In this document: positions 43,420 to 51,622 of the stretch, one piece after another
How the letters are laid out: every line of letters begins with the position of its first letter
Position numbering within the stretch: position 1 is the stretch's first letter
Assembly (NCBI RefSeq): GCF_003065365.1
Contig: NZ_CP023276.1
Span: 868,001-932,000, forward strand
Length of the DNA: 64,000 nucleotides
From: Polynucleobacter difficilis
GTDB lineage: Bacteria; Pseudomonadota; Gammaproteobacteria; Burkholderiales; Burkholderiaceae
Reading direction: 5' to 3'
Position numbers and translations under genes: made by a program
Notes under the pieces: generated by a model
What the model saw: the letters and a program-made list of their open reading frames with translations, nothing else
What the model was told of the DNA's origin: nothing
The model's database searches: none

Positions 43420-44097
43420 TTAAGTAGATTGCTGCTCTAAAAAACCACGCCAACAATAGCTACCATATGATTTTTCATTTTCCTTGGTTCTCTTTTGATC
43501 AATACAGTCTTTAAGTAGAATTTTTGAATAAAACCATTTTTTCCCATTCCAATATGCATAGCCACTATGCTTAGGTGATTGGTAATCCATATCGGATATT
43601 TCATAGATACCAGTTCTTAATGGATTTATATCACTTGGGAACCAAATAGTTTTTTTGCTGTATTCGTATTTCTTTTTTGTTTCCGTATCTTCTTCAAGAT
43701 AGGTGTGCATTTTGTAGTACTCAATATCCCTGAGTTCAATAATGCCCTCGGCTGCGTCGTCCGTGTTCCATGTCCCTGAGAACATACAGTATGCAATCGT
43801 ATTTCTAAAGTCTTGAATGAATTGTTCTTTTTCATCTGAATCAACAAATTCAAATAGAGAGCTAACACTGGGTATAGAAAAGTAATCATCCGCATCGCCA
43901 TCTTCAGAAAATTCCTCACCGTTCTCGTAGGCAGAATATTTTCTCGCCGCTGTTGGATACAGTTCGGCCATGATCGAGTCGAGATTTTGATGAATTTCTT
44001 CATGAATTAATCCAAAACCTTCAAGCTGATTAAGAAGGCTATAAAGCAGCTCAATATTTTTATTTGGGCTATTTGTATATCGTGGGTGCTGTGGCAT
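43420..44097 (-). CDS. Hypothetical protein, island accessory
   Basis: A 225-aa acidic protein. The N-terminal part is helical; the C-terminal third contains INPLRTGIYEISDMDYQ and SGYAYWNGKKWFYSKI, ending with WRGFLEQ. The NPxRxGxYE...WNGKKW...WRG pattern recurs in phage and island proteins of unknown function. No catalytic motif is apparent. It starts at an ATG at 44097, divergent from the short recombinase gene. Confidence 0.6.
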   Translation of the reverse strand: MPQHPRYTNSPNKNIELLYSLLNQLEGFGLIHEEIHQNLDSIMAELYPTAARKYSAYENGEEFSEDGDADDYFSIPSVSSLFEFVDSDEKEQFIQDFRNTIAYCMFSGTWNTDDAAEGIIELRDIEYYKMHTYLEEDTETKKKYEYSKKTIWFPSDINPLRTGIYEISDMDYQSPKHSGYAYWNGKKWFYSKILLKDCIDQKRTKENEKSYGSYCWRGFLEQQST

Positions 44098-44213
44098 TTT
44101 CTCTCCTAATCTAGCTTTTTATTTCGCCATAATATGCAAATACTACATCAGCTGATAATCTGATAATTAACTGATTTTCTAAGACTAAATTCCTAGTGTC
44201 TATTTATTATTTC

Positions 44214-44293
44214 GTGGCAGAAATGCCACAAATTGCCATCAAATTCCATTGTTTTAGCACTCAACACTTTTTTCACATTTGATGTTGAGTGCT
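44214..44293. repeat. Hairpin and 11-bp inverted repeat in the divergent promoter region
   Basis: 44214-44229 is GTGGCA / TGCCAC with a GAAA tetraloop. AGCACTCAACA (44256-44266) and TGTTGAGTGCT (44283-44293) are a perfect 11-bp inverted repeat. Both lie between a hypothetical gene and the short recombinase gene; they could be recombinase or regulator binding sites. Confidence 0.5.
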
Positions 44294-44443
44294 TGTAACC
44301 ACTTGAAAATCATACGGTAAATTTTCAGCCAAATTCACTTGTAAAACCCATCAATCTGAGTGTATTTGTGGCCATTTCCGGTAGGAATATGGCAGTTTTG
44401 AATACAAAATATAAGTACATAGATGGCAAAACAAGGAGGGACC

Positions 44444-45010
44444 ATGGCACAAGCAAAAACATTAAGTGATCAAGAGCTGCAAAGGGCTTTAGATTACACA
44501 GCAACTACTAAAGCAGCAGTACGTAATCGCGCAATACTGCTGTTAACGCACTGGGCGGGTATGCGTATAGGAGAAGTAGCGAGTGTGCGCTACAGCGACG
44601 TTTTAAGCAGCGACAACCAGGTTTTAAGTGAGATCCGCTTGGCAGCCAATCAAACTAAGGGCTCTAAAAGTAGGGTGGTACTCTTATCGGAGCGTATGCA
44701 ACAGGAGCTTGCCATCTATATCGCAGCTTATCCACCTAAGGATATGAATCGTCCACTCTTTCCCACACAAAGGGCTTTGGGATTTACTCCTAATACTCTT
44801 ACTCACGTAATTAACGGCTTATACCGTCAAGCAGGGCTTAATGGCGCTACTAGTCATAGTGGCCGTCGTGGCTTTTTGACACGATTAAGTGAGAAAGGGG
44901 TTTCAGTTAGGGTAATGATGCAGTTAGCAGGCCATAGTCAAATGTCTACAACACAGCGTTATATTGATACAAGGCCGGATATCCTGCGTAATGCAGTAGA
45001 GCTAATTTAG
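44444..45010 (+). CDS. Short tyrosine recombinase (catalytic domain only)
   Basis: A 188-aa protein that is essentially the catalytic domain of a tyrosine recombinase. Visible are Arg41 (WAGMRIGEVAS), a Lys in the beta-hairpin (QTKGSKSR), His138 and Arg141 (SHSGRRGFL), His164 (LAGHSQMST) and Tyr173 (TQRYID). The N-terminal core-binding domain of XerC/D-type enzymes is missing. An ATG at 44423 opens the frame but 44444 has GGAGGGACC right upstream. It could be a minimal recombinase acting on the nearby inverted repeat, or a degraded one. Confidence 0.8.
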   Translation: MAQAKTLSDQELQRALDYTATTKAAVRNRAILLLTHWAGMRIGEVASVRYSDVLSSDNQVLSEIRLAANQTKGSKSRVVLLSERMQQELAIYIAAYPPKDMNRPLFPTQRALGFTPNTLTHVINGLYRQAGLNGATSHSGRRGFLTRLSEKGVSVRVMMQLAGHSQMSTTQRYIDTRPDILRNAVELI

Positions 45011-45909
45011 CGGTATTTGGCTTTTTCTCTTTTAGCCCAGGCCGTTTGTTTAGCTAAGACTTGATGAAACTCATCCGCATTAAATTTAACTGCATAAGGA
45101 TGCTTGGCATTACTGGGAAAAATACCCCGTGCAGCATTTTCAGCAACCATATTGGCGTTAAGTAGTGCACGACTAGTGACGATCGTGAGTGTTTGCCTTG
45201 CCTGTGAAGTTAGAGTAGTTTTTTTAGTAGCTTTAGGGTCAACTTCATTGCTATAGGTTTTACTAACTTGTGCTTCTGCACCAATGCGCCATAGCTCACT
45301 TTCATTGTGCAGTGCTCTTAGCCATAATGTCTTAATACCGATCTTTAAGGTTTGTAAGTGCGTTTTCTTTTGTATGAGCTGGTATTGAGCTTTTGATTGC
45401 GTTGGCTTATTGCTAATACTGTTAGATAGTATTTGGGTAATTTCGGTGATCAAGCGGCTACGTTTAATATTCAGTGGAACAGCTATCAGCAAGGTATCGG
45501 GTTCGCCTGTCTCTGCCCAGTCATTGCGAATGTACTTTTCAACATTTTCTAAGACGCTCTTTACTTCTTTATTGCTTGTTAATTTAGAAATGGATTTAGG
45601 GCTGGGCCTTTTGGTAGGCGTACCCATTAATGCAAGACCAGTATTAATCCACCAGGGCTTAAAGAGTTTCTGTTGGAGATTGCCAAAATCATCAAATACC
45701 CTCAGTACCTGGTCGAAGTCTTTTGGCAGACGCTGCCTATCTAGTGCCGAGAGTTTGCCTGTCCGATGGAGCCTAGCAAGTTCATAACTAGGGCTGAGTC
45801 TCAGGTATTCAAACCAATATTGATAGAGCACCTGCATTTCCGCATAGCGATTTTTGCCAACAAAGTCTTTGGCTTTAATACGCAGTTGTGGAGGGGTCTT
45901 AAGGCTCAT
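45007..45909 (-). CDS. Hypothetical protein, island accessory
   Basis: A 300-aa basic protein I cannot assign. It has an acidic-basic alternating helical structure without membrane segments; LFKPWWINTGLALMG and TRHRT-type segments give no family. Convergent with the short recombinase gene (4-nt overlap) and divergent from the AAA gene. AT-rich with its neighbours. Confidence 0.55.
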   Translation of the reverse strand: MSLKTPPQLRIKAKDFVGKNRYAEMQVLYQYWFEYLRLSPSYELARLHRTGKLSALDRQRLPKDFDQVLRVFDDFGNLQQKLFKPWWINTGLALMGTPTKRPSPKSISKLTSNKEVKSVLENVEKYIRNDWAETGEPDTLLIAVPLNIKRSRLITEITQILSNSISNKPTQSKAQYQLIQKKTHLQTLKIGIKTLWLRALHNESELWRIGAEAQVSKTYSNEVDPKATKKTTLTSQARQTLTIVTSRALLNANMVAENAARGIFPSNAKHPYAVKFNADEFHQVLAKQTAWAKREKAKYR

Positions 45910-46013
45910 AATTATTAACAGAATAGCATAAAAATTATCTAGTTAATCTATGAAATAGTTAATATATGAGATCCTTCAAATACAGCAATTTCGCTGTGTA
46001 TAAGGAGCTAATA

Positions 46014-46865
46014 ATGTTAGAAACGATCACAAAAATTAATGAATCAATTAACTATGCTGCTGTGGCAGATATCCTGCAAGATCCCATCTTTAAGCCAAGT
46101 CTTCGTAAGCGCATTGATGAGGTGCGTGAATATAACGAAGATGCTCAAGAGTTTTTGCGTGACGTAGTCGCTGGTGCACATCGTGCGGCTATTATCTACG
46201 GCCCTCCGGGCATGGGGAAGACCCATGCAATTGTTGAGGCACTTAATAGTGCCGGCCTACAAGAACTTAATGATTTCATTATTGCAAGAAGTCATACAAC
46301 CCCTGGAATGTTGTATGTATTACTCTATCTGATGCGTAAGCACGGCAAGTATGTCATTTTAGATGATTGCGATGGCATTATTGCTGACGAAACTGGCCTT
46401 AATTTATTAAAAGGGGCTACCGATCCAACTTATCGTTGGGTGGGATGGTCATCTACAAAAGAGTTGCGCAATCCAACTAATGGAAAATCGTTGCCCAGTA
46501 GTTTTGAATTTAATGGCACAGTGATTGTGTCTACAAACGTGCGTTTAGCCAGCGGACGGGGACGTATTGCTAACCACATGGATGCTCTGCGTAGTCGTTC
46601 CGCACCATTTTCTTTAAATTTAGAGAGTCGCGAGGATCAGTATGCTCAGATATTTCATATGATCGTTGAAAAGGACTATCTTGCAGCTGATGTAAATACT
46701 GAAATTAAAAATGAGCAGAAAGTTGAGCTTCTCAAGTTTTTATTAGAAAACTTGGATATACCTCGTAGACTTGATCTTCGCCTGCCTCAGCACATCGCTC
46801 GAGCCATGAAGGCAAAGCCTAATAATTGGCAGCGTCAAGCTCGTCGCTTCTTGGAGGCTGCATAA
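46014..46865 (+). CDS. AAA+ ATPase
   Basis: A 283-aa protein with Walker A YGPPGMGKTHA (62-72), Walker B YVILDDCDG (113-121), sensor-1 IVSTN (171-175), and an Arg-finger-like RSRS near 193-196. No additional domain is seen. The frame is open from 45966, but the ATG at 46014 is preceded by AAGGAG. It is linked to the next gene by TAATG, meaning the two products are made together. Such two-gene units could serve DNA targeting or replication; the exact role is unknown. Confidence 0.8.
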   Translation: MLETITKINESINYAAVADILQDPIFKPSLRKRIDEVREYNEDAQEFLRDVVAGAHRAAIIYGPPGMGKTHAIVEALNSAGLQELNDFIIARSHTTPGMLYVLLYLMRKHGKYVILDDCDGIIADETGLNLLKGATDPTYRWVGWSSTKELRNPTNGKSLPSSFEFNGTVIVSTNVRLASGRGRIANHMDALRSRSAPFSLNLESREDQYAQIFHMIVEKDYLAADVNTEIKNEQKVELLKFLLENLDIPRRLDLRLPQHIARAMKAKPNNWQRQARRFLEAA

Positions 46866-47617
46866 TGACCAGATCAAAAGAGCGCAGTATTGAGTGGCTG
46901 TTATCGCTAAGTCCTGCGCAATTTAATTCAGCTACATTTGCTCCAGGGAATACAAAGTGGCGCGCTTCATTATCAGATGAGCAAAAAGCTGAATTTGCTC
47001 GTAAGTTAAGTATCGCTAATAAGGGCAAAGTTCGTAGTCAGGAAACACGCAACAAGATTAGCTTGGCAAAGCTAGGAAAACCTAATCCAAGAAAGCCTGG
47101 ATGGGTAGCTCCACCGTCGCCATTGAAAGGTAAACCTGGGGTTGTCCATACTGAAGCAACTAAGCTAAAAATCTCAATAGCCAATAAAGGTCGCCTTAAT
47201 GGCATTAAGCGTGGCCCACAAAGTGATCAAACTAAGGAGAAGTATTTACTCAGTAAAATTGAAGCTGGCTTAACTACGAGGTGTCAAACACCATTGGGTA
47301 TTTTTAGAACTCGTGCTGAGGCTGCTAGAGCTCATGGCGTTGATCCTGTTTCAATATCAAATTGGATGAGGAAAGAAAAGCCTGGATTTTTTTACTTAGA
47401 TAAAAAAGATATTGACAAATGTAAGCGAGATCGTGAAGAGTGGCTAAACCATTTAGCATCTAAACCAAGCTTAAGAAGAGGTCGCTCTGTCAAAACGCCA
47501 TTAGGAGATTTTCCCAGTATTCGTTCAGCCGCAAAAGCTATCGGAATTGATCAATCAACACTGTCCGATAGAATTAAGCGAGACTGGAATGGTTATGCGT
47601 TTATTAATAAAAAGTAA
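46865..47617 (+). CDS. NUMOD-repeat DNA-binding protein without a nuclease domain
   Basis: A 250-aa basic protein made of modules typical of homing endonuclease DNA-binding regions: two NUMOD3-like motifs (LSIANKGKVRSQETRNKISL at about 48-67; TEATKLKISIANKGR at about 96-110), then two NUMOD1-like HTH modules (TPLGIFRTRAEAARAHGVDP at about 142-161 and TPLGDFPSIRSAAKAIGIDQ at about 211-230). Neither an HNH nor a GIY-YIG catalytic domain is present. Translationally coupled to the AAA+ ATPase. It could give sequence specificity to the ATPase. Confidence 0.72.
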   Translation: MTRSKERSIEWLLSLSPAQFNSATFAPGNTKWRASLSDEQKAEFARKLSIANKGKVRSQETRNKISLAKLGKPNPRKPGWVAPPSPLKGKPGVVHTEATKLKISIANKGRLNGIKRGPQSDQTKEKYLLSKIEAGLTTRCQTPLGIFRTRAEAARAHGVDPVSISNWMRKEKPGFFYLDKKDIDKCKRDREEWLNHLASKPSLRRGRSVKTPLGDFPSIRSAAKAIGIDQSTLSDRIKRDWNGYAFINKK

Positions 47618-47619
47618 CA

Positions 47620-48093
47620 TTAAGCAAATCCAGCCAAACTTAACTGTTTTTCAACATCCCTAAAGGCCAACTCCGTGTTGGCCTTTTTTACATCCTTTGT
47701 ACTTGGGGACACAAAGACGTATTTGCCTTGTGTAGTCACTTTGATCTCCACCAGGCCTAGCTGCGTATTAAATTGGTAGATGGCTGTAAATCGCGGAACT
47801 AGTTCACCTTTGTAGGACTTATGCGTGACTGACAACTTGGCTTTGGCTGCCTTTGGCAAGGTCCAATAATCATTCAAATCCGTATCGCAGCGTTTAATTA
47901 AAGTCTTCACTGCCGCTAGGGCGTCTTTCTTGGATAACTTTTTGAGCTGCGGCAGTTCCTTGGTTAAATCCTCACCAGCTTCTAGTCTGGTTTTAACCTG
48001 CTTAAAGTGCGACAAATCACAAGCTCGCTCTATGCTTTGTTTTAAAGCGCCATCGGCTTTACGTTCAAAGAAGGTCTGAATAAATGGAGTCAT
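47620..48093 (-). CDS. Hypothetical protein, island accessory
   Basis: A 157-aa protein with helical N-terminal part (FFERKADGALKQSIERACDL) and basic/Lys-rich middle, ending in a beta-rich segment (LVEIKVTTQGKYVFVSP). No family recognised. Convergent with the NUMOD gene (2 nt apart) and 49 nt after the integrase stop on the same strand, so it may be read through from the integrase. Confidence 0.55.
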   Translation of the reverse strand: MTPFIQTFFERKADGALKQSIERACDLSHFKQVKTRLEAGEDLTKELPQLKKLSKKDALAAVKTLIKRCDTDLNDYWTLPKAAKAKLSVTHKSYKGELVPRFTAIYQFNTQLGLVEIKVTTQGKYVFVSPSTKDVKKANTELAFRDVEKQLSLAGFA

Positions 48094-48142
48094 CAGATCA
48101 CCATAGCCGTGGGATATCTTTGAAAGTAGTGCGCTTTTGTCA

Positions 48143-49525
48143 TTAACTTACTTTCGCCAGTGATTTATTGAGCTCGTCTTTGAGCTCTTTAGTGGCTTTG
48201 GCATTGGCTTCATTTAGTGGCAAATAGATGCCAGTAGTTGCCCCTACTAAGCTCATCACATCGCTACGTACTGGACTTGGGTTCATGTAGCGCAAAATCT
48301 CTTCACTGGCAGCAGTCTTATCATTTGGAATGCTGCCTGCCAATTGCTCAGCAATCATCAGTGGTTTGAGATGACTGTAATGACGCTCAATCATCAAAAT
48401 ACTCGTACCCATCTGATTAGCGAGCTGCCCAAAACTCATGCCTTCTAATACTCGCTGCGTAGCGTAGTAGTGGCGCAGGCTATACAAACTTCTTGATTTG
48501 CCATCTTTATCGCTTTTGCTCAAACCAGCAGCCTCTAAGCAATCAGCAAAAGCGCCCACTAAGTCATAGGGGCGATTGCCATCGCGCATTCTAAAAAGCA
48601 GCTTATCTTCCTTTTTTGCTACCAACTCTTCTAAAGTCAGTTTGGAGTAAGCGGGTTGAAATTCACGCAGCTTGTCTAGCAAAGGCCAAAGCTCGTTTCT
48701 AGCAATCAGTTGTCTACTGCCACGTTTACCTTGTGGCAAGGTGATGTGAATAACTCGCATCGTAGGCTTTTGAATAAATTCAATATTCTTCCACTTAAGC
48801 TCTTTAGTCTCGGTGCCTGGGCGAACACCGGTACAGGCAATGAAGGTGATGTACAAGCCCAGTAGCTCGCGAAGCTGCTGACTCTTGACATTCTTAGTGG
48901 CTTGTATCCAACCTCTAATAAATGTCTGCAGCTCAATCAATTCATCGGTACTAAAGATCCCACGAGTCGCATTAGCTTCACCGGTATTTTTAAGGCTAGG
49001 GCGCTGACTCTCAGTCATGTACTTCTTTTCAACTGCGTAATCAAATACGTAATTGAGGGCAGCATTATGGTTATTTTGGGTTGAAGCCTTAAGCTCATAG
49101 CCAACCTTTTCCGTGCGCCAACGGTGAAAGTCCGAGACGACATCAGGCGTTATGCGGTCGATATTGAACTTGCCAAGGAAGGGGGTTAAGTAGCTATCAA
49201 TGGCACGGTAATAGTCGGCATAACTCTTCTTGCCGGTACCGGCTTTGACCTCGGCCTTTAGGCGGTTGCTCACTATTTCAGCAACGGCTTTGAACTTCTT
49301 GCTAACGACAGCCAGTCCTCGTTTATCAAGCACTCTAGCTTCGTGATAAATGTCCTCGGCAATCTGTGTTGCTTCAGTTAAATCAGCAGTTCCAGTCGTT
49401 TTACGGTACCAAGTTTTACTAGACCCGATTTTGTAATGCACTTGCCAAAAGCCCGAACGATTTCGACGAAAAAGGCGCAATTCCTTTTTACGCAGTATGA
49501 TGCTAGAGTCCTGACTGGCTGGCAC
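48143..49525 (-). CDS. Site-specific tyrosine integrase of the island
   Basis: A 460-aa integrase with an N-terminal arm-binding/SAM-like part (about 1-190) and a catalytic domain: Arg235 (TGVRPGTETKELKW), a Lys-containing TLPQGKRGSRQL, YSLRHYYATQ with Arg351, and Tyr383 in ERHYSHLK. The second conserved His is replaced (QMGTS), as in a known subgroup of island integrases. It lies next to tRNA-Asn and its target repeat, and so most probably catalyses integration and excision at that tRNA. Confidence 0.93.
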   Translation of the reverse strand: MPASQDSSIILRKKELRLFRRNRSGFWQVHYKIGSSKTWYRKTTGTADLTEATQIAEDIYHEARVLDKRGLAVVSKKFKAVAEIVSNRLKAEVKAGTGKKSYADYYRAIDSYLTPFLGKFNIDRITPDVVSDFHRWRTEKVGYELKASTQNNHNAALNYVFDYAVEKKYMTESQRPSLKNTGEANATRGIFSTDELIELQTFIRGWIQATKNVKSQQLRELLGLYITFIACTGVRPGTETKELKWKNIEFIQKPTMRVIHITLPQGKRGSRQLIARNELWPLLDKLREFQPAYSKLTLEELVAKKEDKLLFRMRDGNRPYDLVGAFADCLEAAGLSKSDKDGKSRSLYSLRHYYATQRVLEGMSFGQLANQMGTSILMIERHYSHLKPLMIAEQLAGSIPNDKTAASEEILRYMNPSPVRSDVMSLVGATTGIYLPLNEANAKATKELKDELNKSLAKVS

Positions 49526-49584
49526 TTTGCTGTTTTTATAGGGTATTAATTTATAGCAATAGTAGCATCAAACTTGAAATTGAA

Positions 49585-49603
49585 GTGCGCTAAGAGTGCG
49601 CTA
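49585..49603 (+). promoter_or_regulatory. Paired GTGCGCTA motifs, putative integrase arm sites (right)
   Basis: GTGCGCTA at 49585-49592 and 49596-49603, spaced 11 bp, 63 bp inside the right att repeat and 60 bp upstream of the integrase start. Identical octamers lie just inside the left repeat. Confidence 0.55.
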
Positions 49604-49614
49604 AGTTATTTTAA

Positions 49615-49649
49615 GGGTAAAAAAATAGCCCGCATCGCTGCAGGCTATT
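49615..49649 (-). terminator. Intrinsic terminator downstream of tRNA-Asn, supplied by the island
   Basis: Stem AATAGCC / GGCTATT with a 12-nt loop and T-run (TTTTTTT) on the minus strand, 18 nt after the tRNA 3' end. Confidence 0.75.
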
Positions 49650-49666
49650 GATTTTGCTACTAATTC

Positions 49667-49712
49667 TTGGCTCCTCGACCTGGGCTCGAACCAGGGACCT
49701 ACGGATTAACAG
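49667..49712. repeat. Right attachment repeat (within tRNA-Asn)
   Basis: 46 bp identical to 23150-23195, spanning from the tRNA-Asn anticodon loop to the CCA end. It forms part of the intact tRNA gene. Confidence 0.92.
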
Positions 49713-49743
49713 TCCGGCGCTCTACCGACTGAGCTATCGAGGA
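49668..49743 (-). tRNA. tRNA-Asn (GTT)
   Basis: A 76-nt cloverleaf on the minus strand: acceptor TCCTCGA / TCGAGGA, anticodon loop CTGTTAA with GTT, the TTCGAGC loop, discriminator G and encoded CCA. It is intact because the island integrated so as to restore its 3' half. Confidence 0.95.
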
Positions 49744-49790
49744 ATTGCGTAAGCCAATATCATACAACATCTTCCATTTTTGCCTTAAAT

Positions 49791-50711
49791 ATGCGCTTTA
49801 TCGACCTACGTGTAATGCTGTACCTGATGCTGGCTGCCTTGCTATGGGCGGGTAATGCCGTGGTTGGTCAGTTGCTGGTTGGGGAGATATCCCCCTTGTT
49901 GCTGAGTACCGTCCGATGCTTGGTTGCCATTGCAGTGTTATTGCCATTTGGTGTATCGATTTTGAGGGCCAACAGCCCGCTCTGGCAGAATAAAAAACGC
50001 TTTCTCTTGCTCGGTTTGTTTGGGGTGGGCGGTTACAACATGCTGCTCTACTTGGCCATTCAGACATCAACCCCCATTAATGTGACCTTGATCGGGGCAA
50101 GCATGCCCATTTGGATGCTATTGATAGGCGCTTTGTTTTTTGGCAATCGACCGAATGCTTACCAAGTCATCGGCGCCTTGATTTCTATTTTGGGGGTATG
50201 CATTGTTCTCTCGAGAGGGGACTGGCTGGCCATATTGCAAGTCCAGTTTGTATATGGTGACTTGCTGATGGTTTTGGCAACCATTCTCTGGGCGTTTTAC
50301 AGTTGGATGCTGACAAAGCCGGGGGGCAGCTCGGAACGGAGTTGGCCTTGGAACGCTTTCTTACTCGCCCAAGTTTTATTTGGCTTAATTTGGTCTTCTG
50401 CATTTACCGTAGTGGAGTGGCAGGGCGGTTATATGCATTTTGAGCCCAGTATTTTGGTCTGCATACTCATTCTGTATGTAGCTATCGGGCCATCCTTGAT
50501 TGCATATCGCTGTTGGGGTTTGGGCGTTGCCAAAGCAGGGCCAACGGTAGCGGCTTTCTTTGCTAATTTCATACCCCTTTTTACCGCCATTCTCTCCACG
50601 TTGATTCTGGGAGAATCCCCTCAGGGCTTTCATGGACTCGCCTTTTTATTGATTGTGATCGGAATTGGCTTGTCGGCAACATTAAAACCAAAAGAGCGTA
50701 TTTCGAACTAA
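49791..50711 (+). CDS. EamA-family (DMT) transporter
   Basis: A 306-aa inner-membrane protein with about ten helices, two EamA repeats (first opening [20 protein letters not shown], the second from about [10 protein letters not shown]) typical of drug/metabolite transporters. Probable export of a metabolite; substrate unknown. It starts 47 bp after the tRNA gene and is followed 9 nt later by thiD, possibly in one transcript. Confidence 0.9.
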   Translation: MRFIDLRVMLYLMLAALLWAGNAVVGQLLVGEISPLLLSTVRCLVAIAVLLPFGVSILRANSPLWQNKKRFLLLGLFGVGGYNMLLYLAIQTSTPINVTLIGASMPIWMLLIGALFFGNRPNAYQVIGALISILGVCIVLSRGDWLAILQVQFVYGDLLMVLATILWAFYSWMLTKPGGSSERSWPWNAFLLAQVLFGLIWSSAFTVVEWQGGYMHFEPSILVCILILYVAIGPSLIAYRCWGLGVAKAGPTVAAFFANFIPLFTAILSTLILGESPQGFHGLAFLLIVIGIGLSATLKPKERISN

Positions 50712-50720
50712 GATAGGAAT

Positions 50721-51614
50721 ATGAAAACCAGTAAAAAAACCTCAGTTCGTATTCCTAAAATACTCACGATTGCCGGCTCCGATAGCGGTGGTGGAGCAGG
50801 TCTGCAGGCGGATCTCAAGGTGATTACCGCCTTAGGTGGATACGGCATGACGGTGGTGACTGCAATCACTGCACAAAACACCCTCGGCGTGACTAAAATT
50901 CAGGGGATCGATCTGGATGTGATTGATGCGCAAATTGATGCAGTAGTGAGTGACATAGGCGTAGATGCAGTCAAAATTGGCATGCTTTCCAGTCCCGAGA
51001 TTGTGCACTGCGTTGCTGCGGCATTGCGTCGCCATGCCATCAAAACCATCGTGCTGGATCCCGTCTTACGTGCAACATCCGGTGCAAGCTTGGGAGGCGA
51101 TGCAACCGCGCGTGCCATGCGCGAGGCTTTGTTTCCGCTGGCAACGGTGATTACGCCCAATATGGAAGAGGCCTCCATATTGCTTGGCCGTCCAATTTCA
51201 GAGCCTACCGACTTTGAGCAGGCTGCCCGTGATTTGATCGAAATGGGCCCGGACGCGGTATTGATTAAGGGCGGACACCTCGATGCAAAGCATACGCAGC
51301 TGATGGATTTTTTGATGTGGCGAGCAATTGATGAGGATGGTAAAAAAATCCTAGAACAGAAAAAACTCCTGCATTACCGTGTCAATACACCCAACACCCA
51401 CGGCACTGGCTGCTCTCTGGCATCGGCGATTGCAACCTATTTGGCGGACGGTCATGACCTTAGCCATGCTGTTGCAAAAGGAATCGCTTATGTTGAGGCG
51501 GGACTGGAAGCAGGCGCTTATCTCAGTATTGGTCAAGGCTCGGGTCCGCTATGGCATATGCATGCGTTTTATCCAACCGTATTACCCGACGACATCGATC
51601 CTGCAATCGCTTAG
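50721..51614 (+). CDS. thiD: Hydroxymethylpyrimidine/phosphomethylpyrimidine kinase ThiD
   Basis: A 297-aa ribokinase-fold enzyme. Motifs: [20 protein letters not shown] at the N-terminus, [27 protein letters not shown] and, near the end, [20 protein letters not shown] containing the catalytic Asp-equivalent region and anion hole. It phosphorylates HMP to HMP-PP in thiamine synthesis. It faces the thi operon convergently (9 nt from the thiE stop). Confidence 0.95.
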   Translation: MKTSKKTSVRIPKILTIAGSDSGGGAGLQADLKVITALGGYGMTVVTAITAQNTLGVTKIQGIDLDVIDAQIDAVVSDIGVDAVKIGMLSSPEIVHCVAAALRRHAIKTIVLDPVLRATSGASLGGDATARAMREALFPLATVITPNMEEASILLGRPISEPTDFEQAARDLIEMGPDAVLIKGGHLDAKHTQLMDFLMWRAIDEDGKKILEQKKLLHYRVNTPNTHGTGCSLASAIATYLADGHDLSHAVAKGIAYVEAGLEAGAYLSIGQGSGPLWHMHAFYPTVLPDDIDPAIA

Positions 51615-51622
51615 CTAATTTT

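Larger units (their letters stand above)
23150..49712. mobile_element. Genomic island integrated in tRNA-Asn (about 26.6 kb)
   Basis: The boundaries are two identical 46-bp copies of the tRNA-Asn 3' half at 23150-23195 and 49667-49712, in the same orientation. The right copy belongs to an intact tRNA gene. A tyrosine recombinase gene (48143-49525) lies next to that tRNA, as usual for such elements. Inside are an SOS-linked ATPase/HEPN cassette, hipBA, a capsule operon, a second short recombinase and a set of accessory genes. No conjugation, replication or phage structural genes are seen, so the element is probably integrative but not self-transmissible. Confidence 0.88.
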
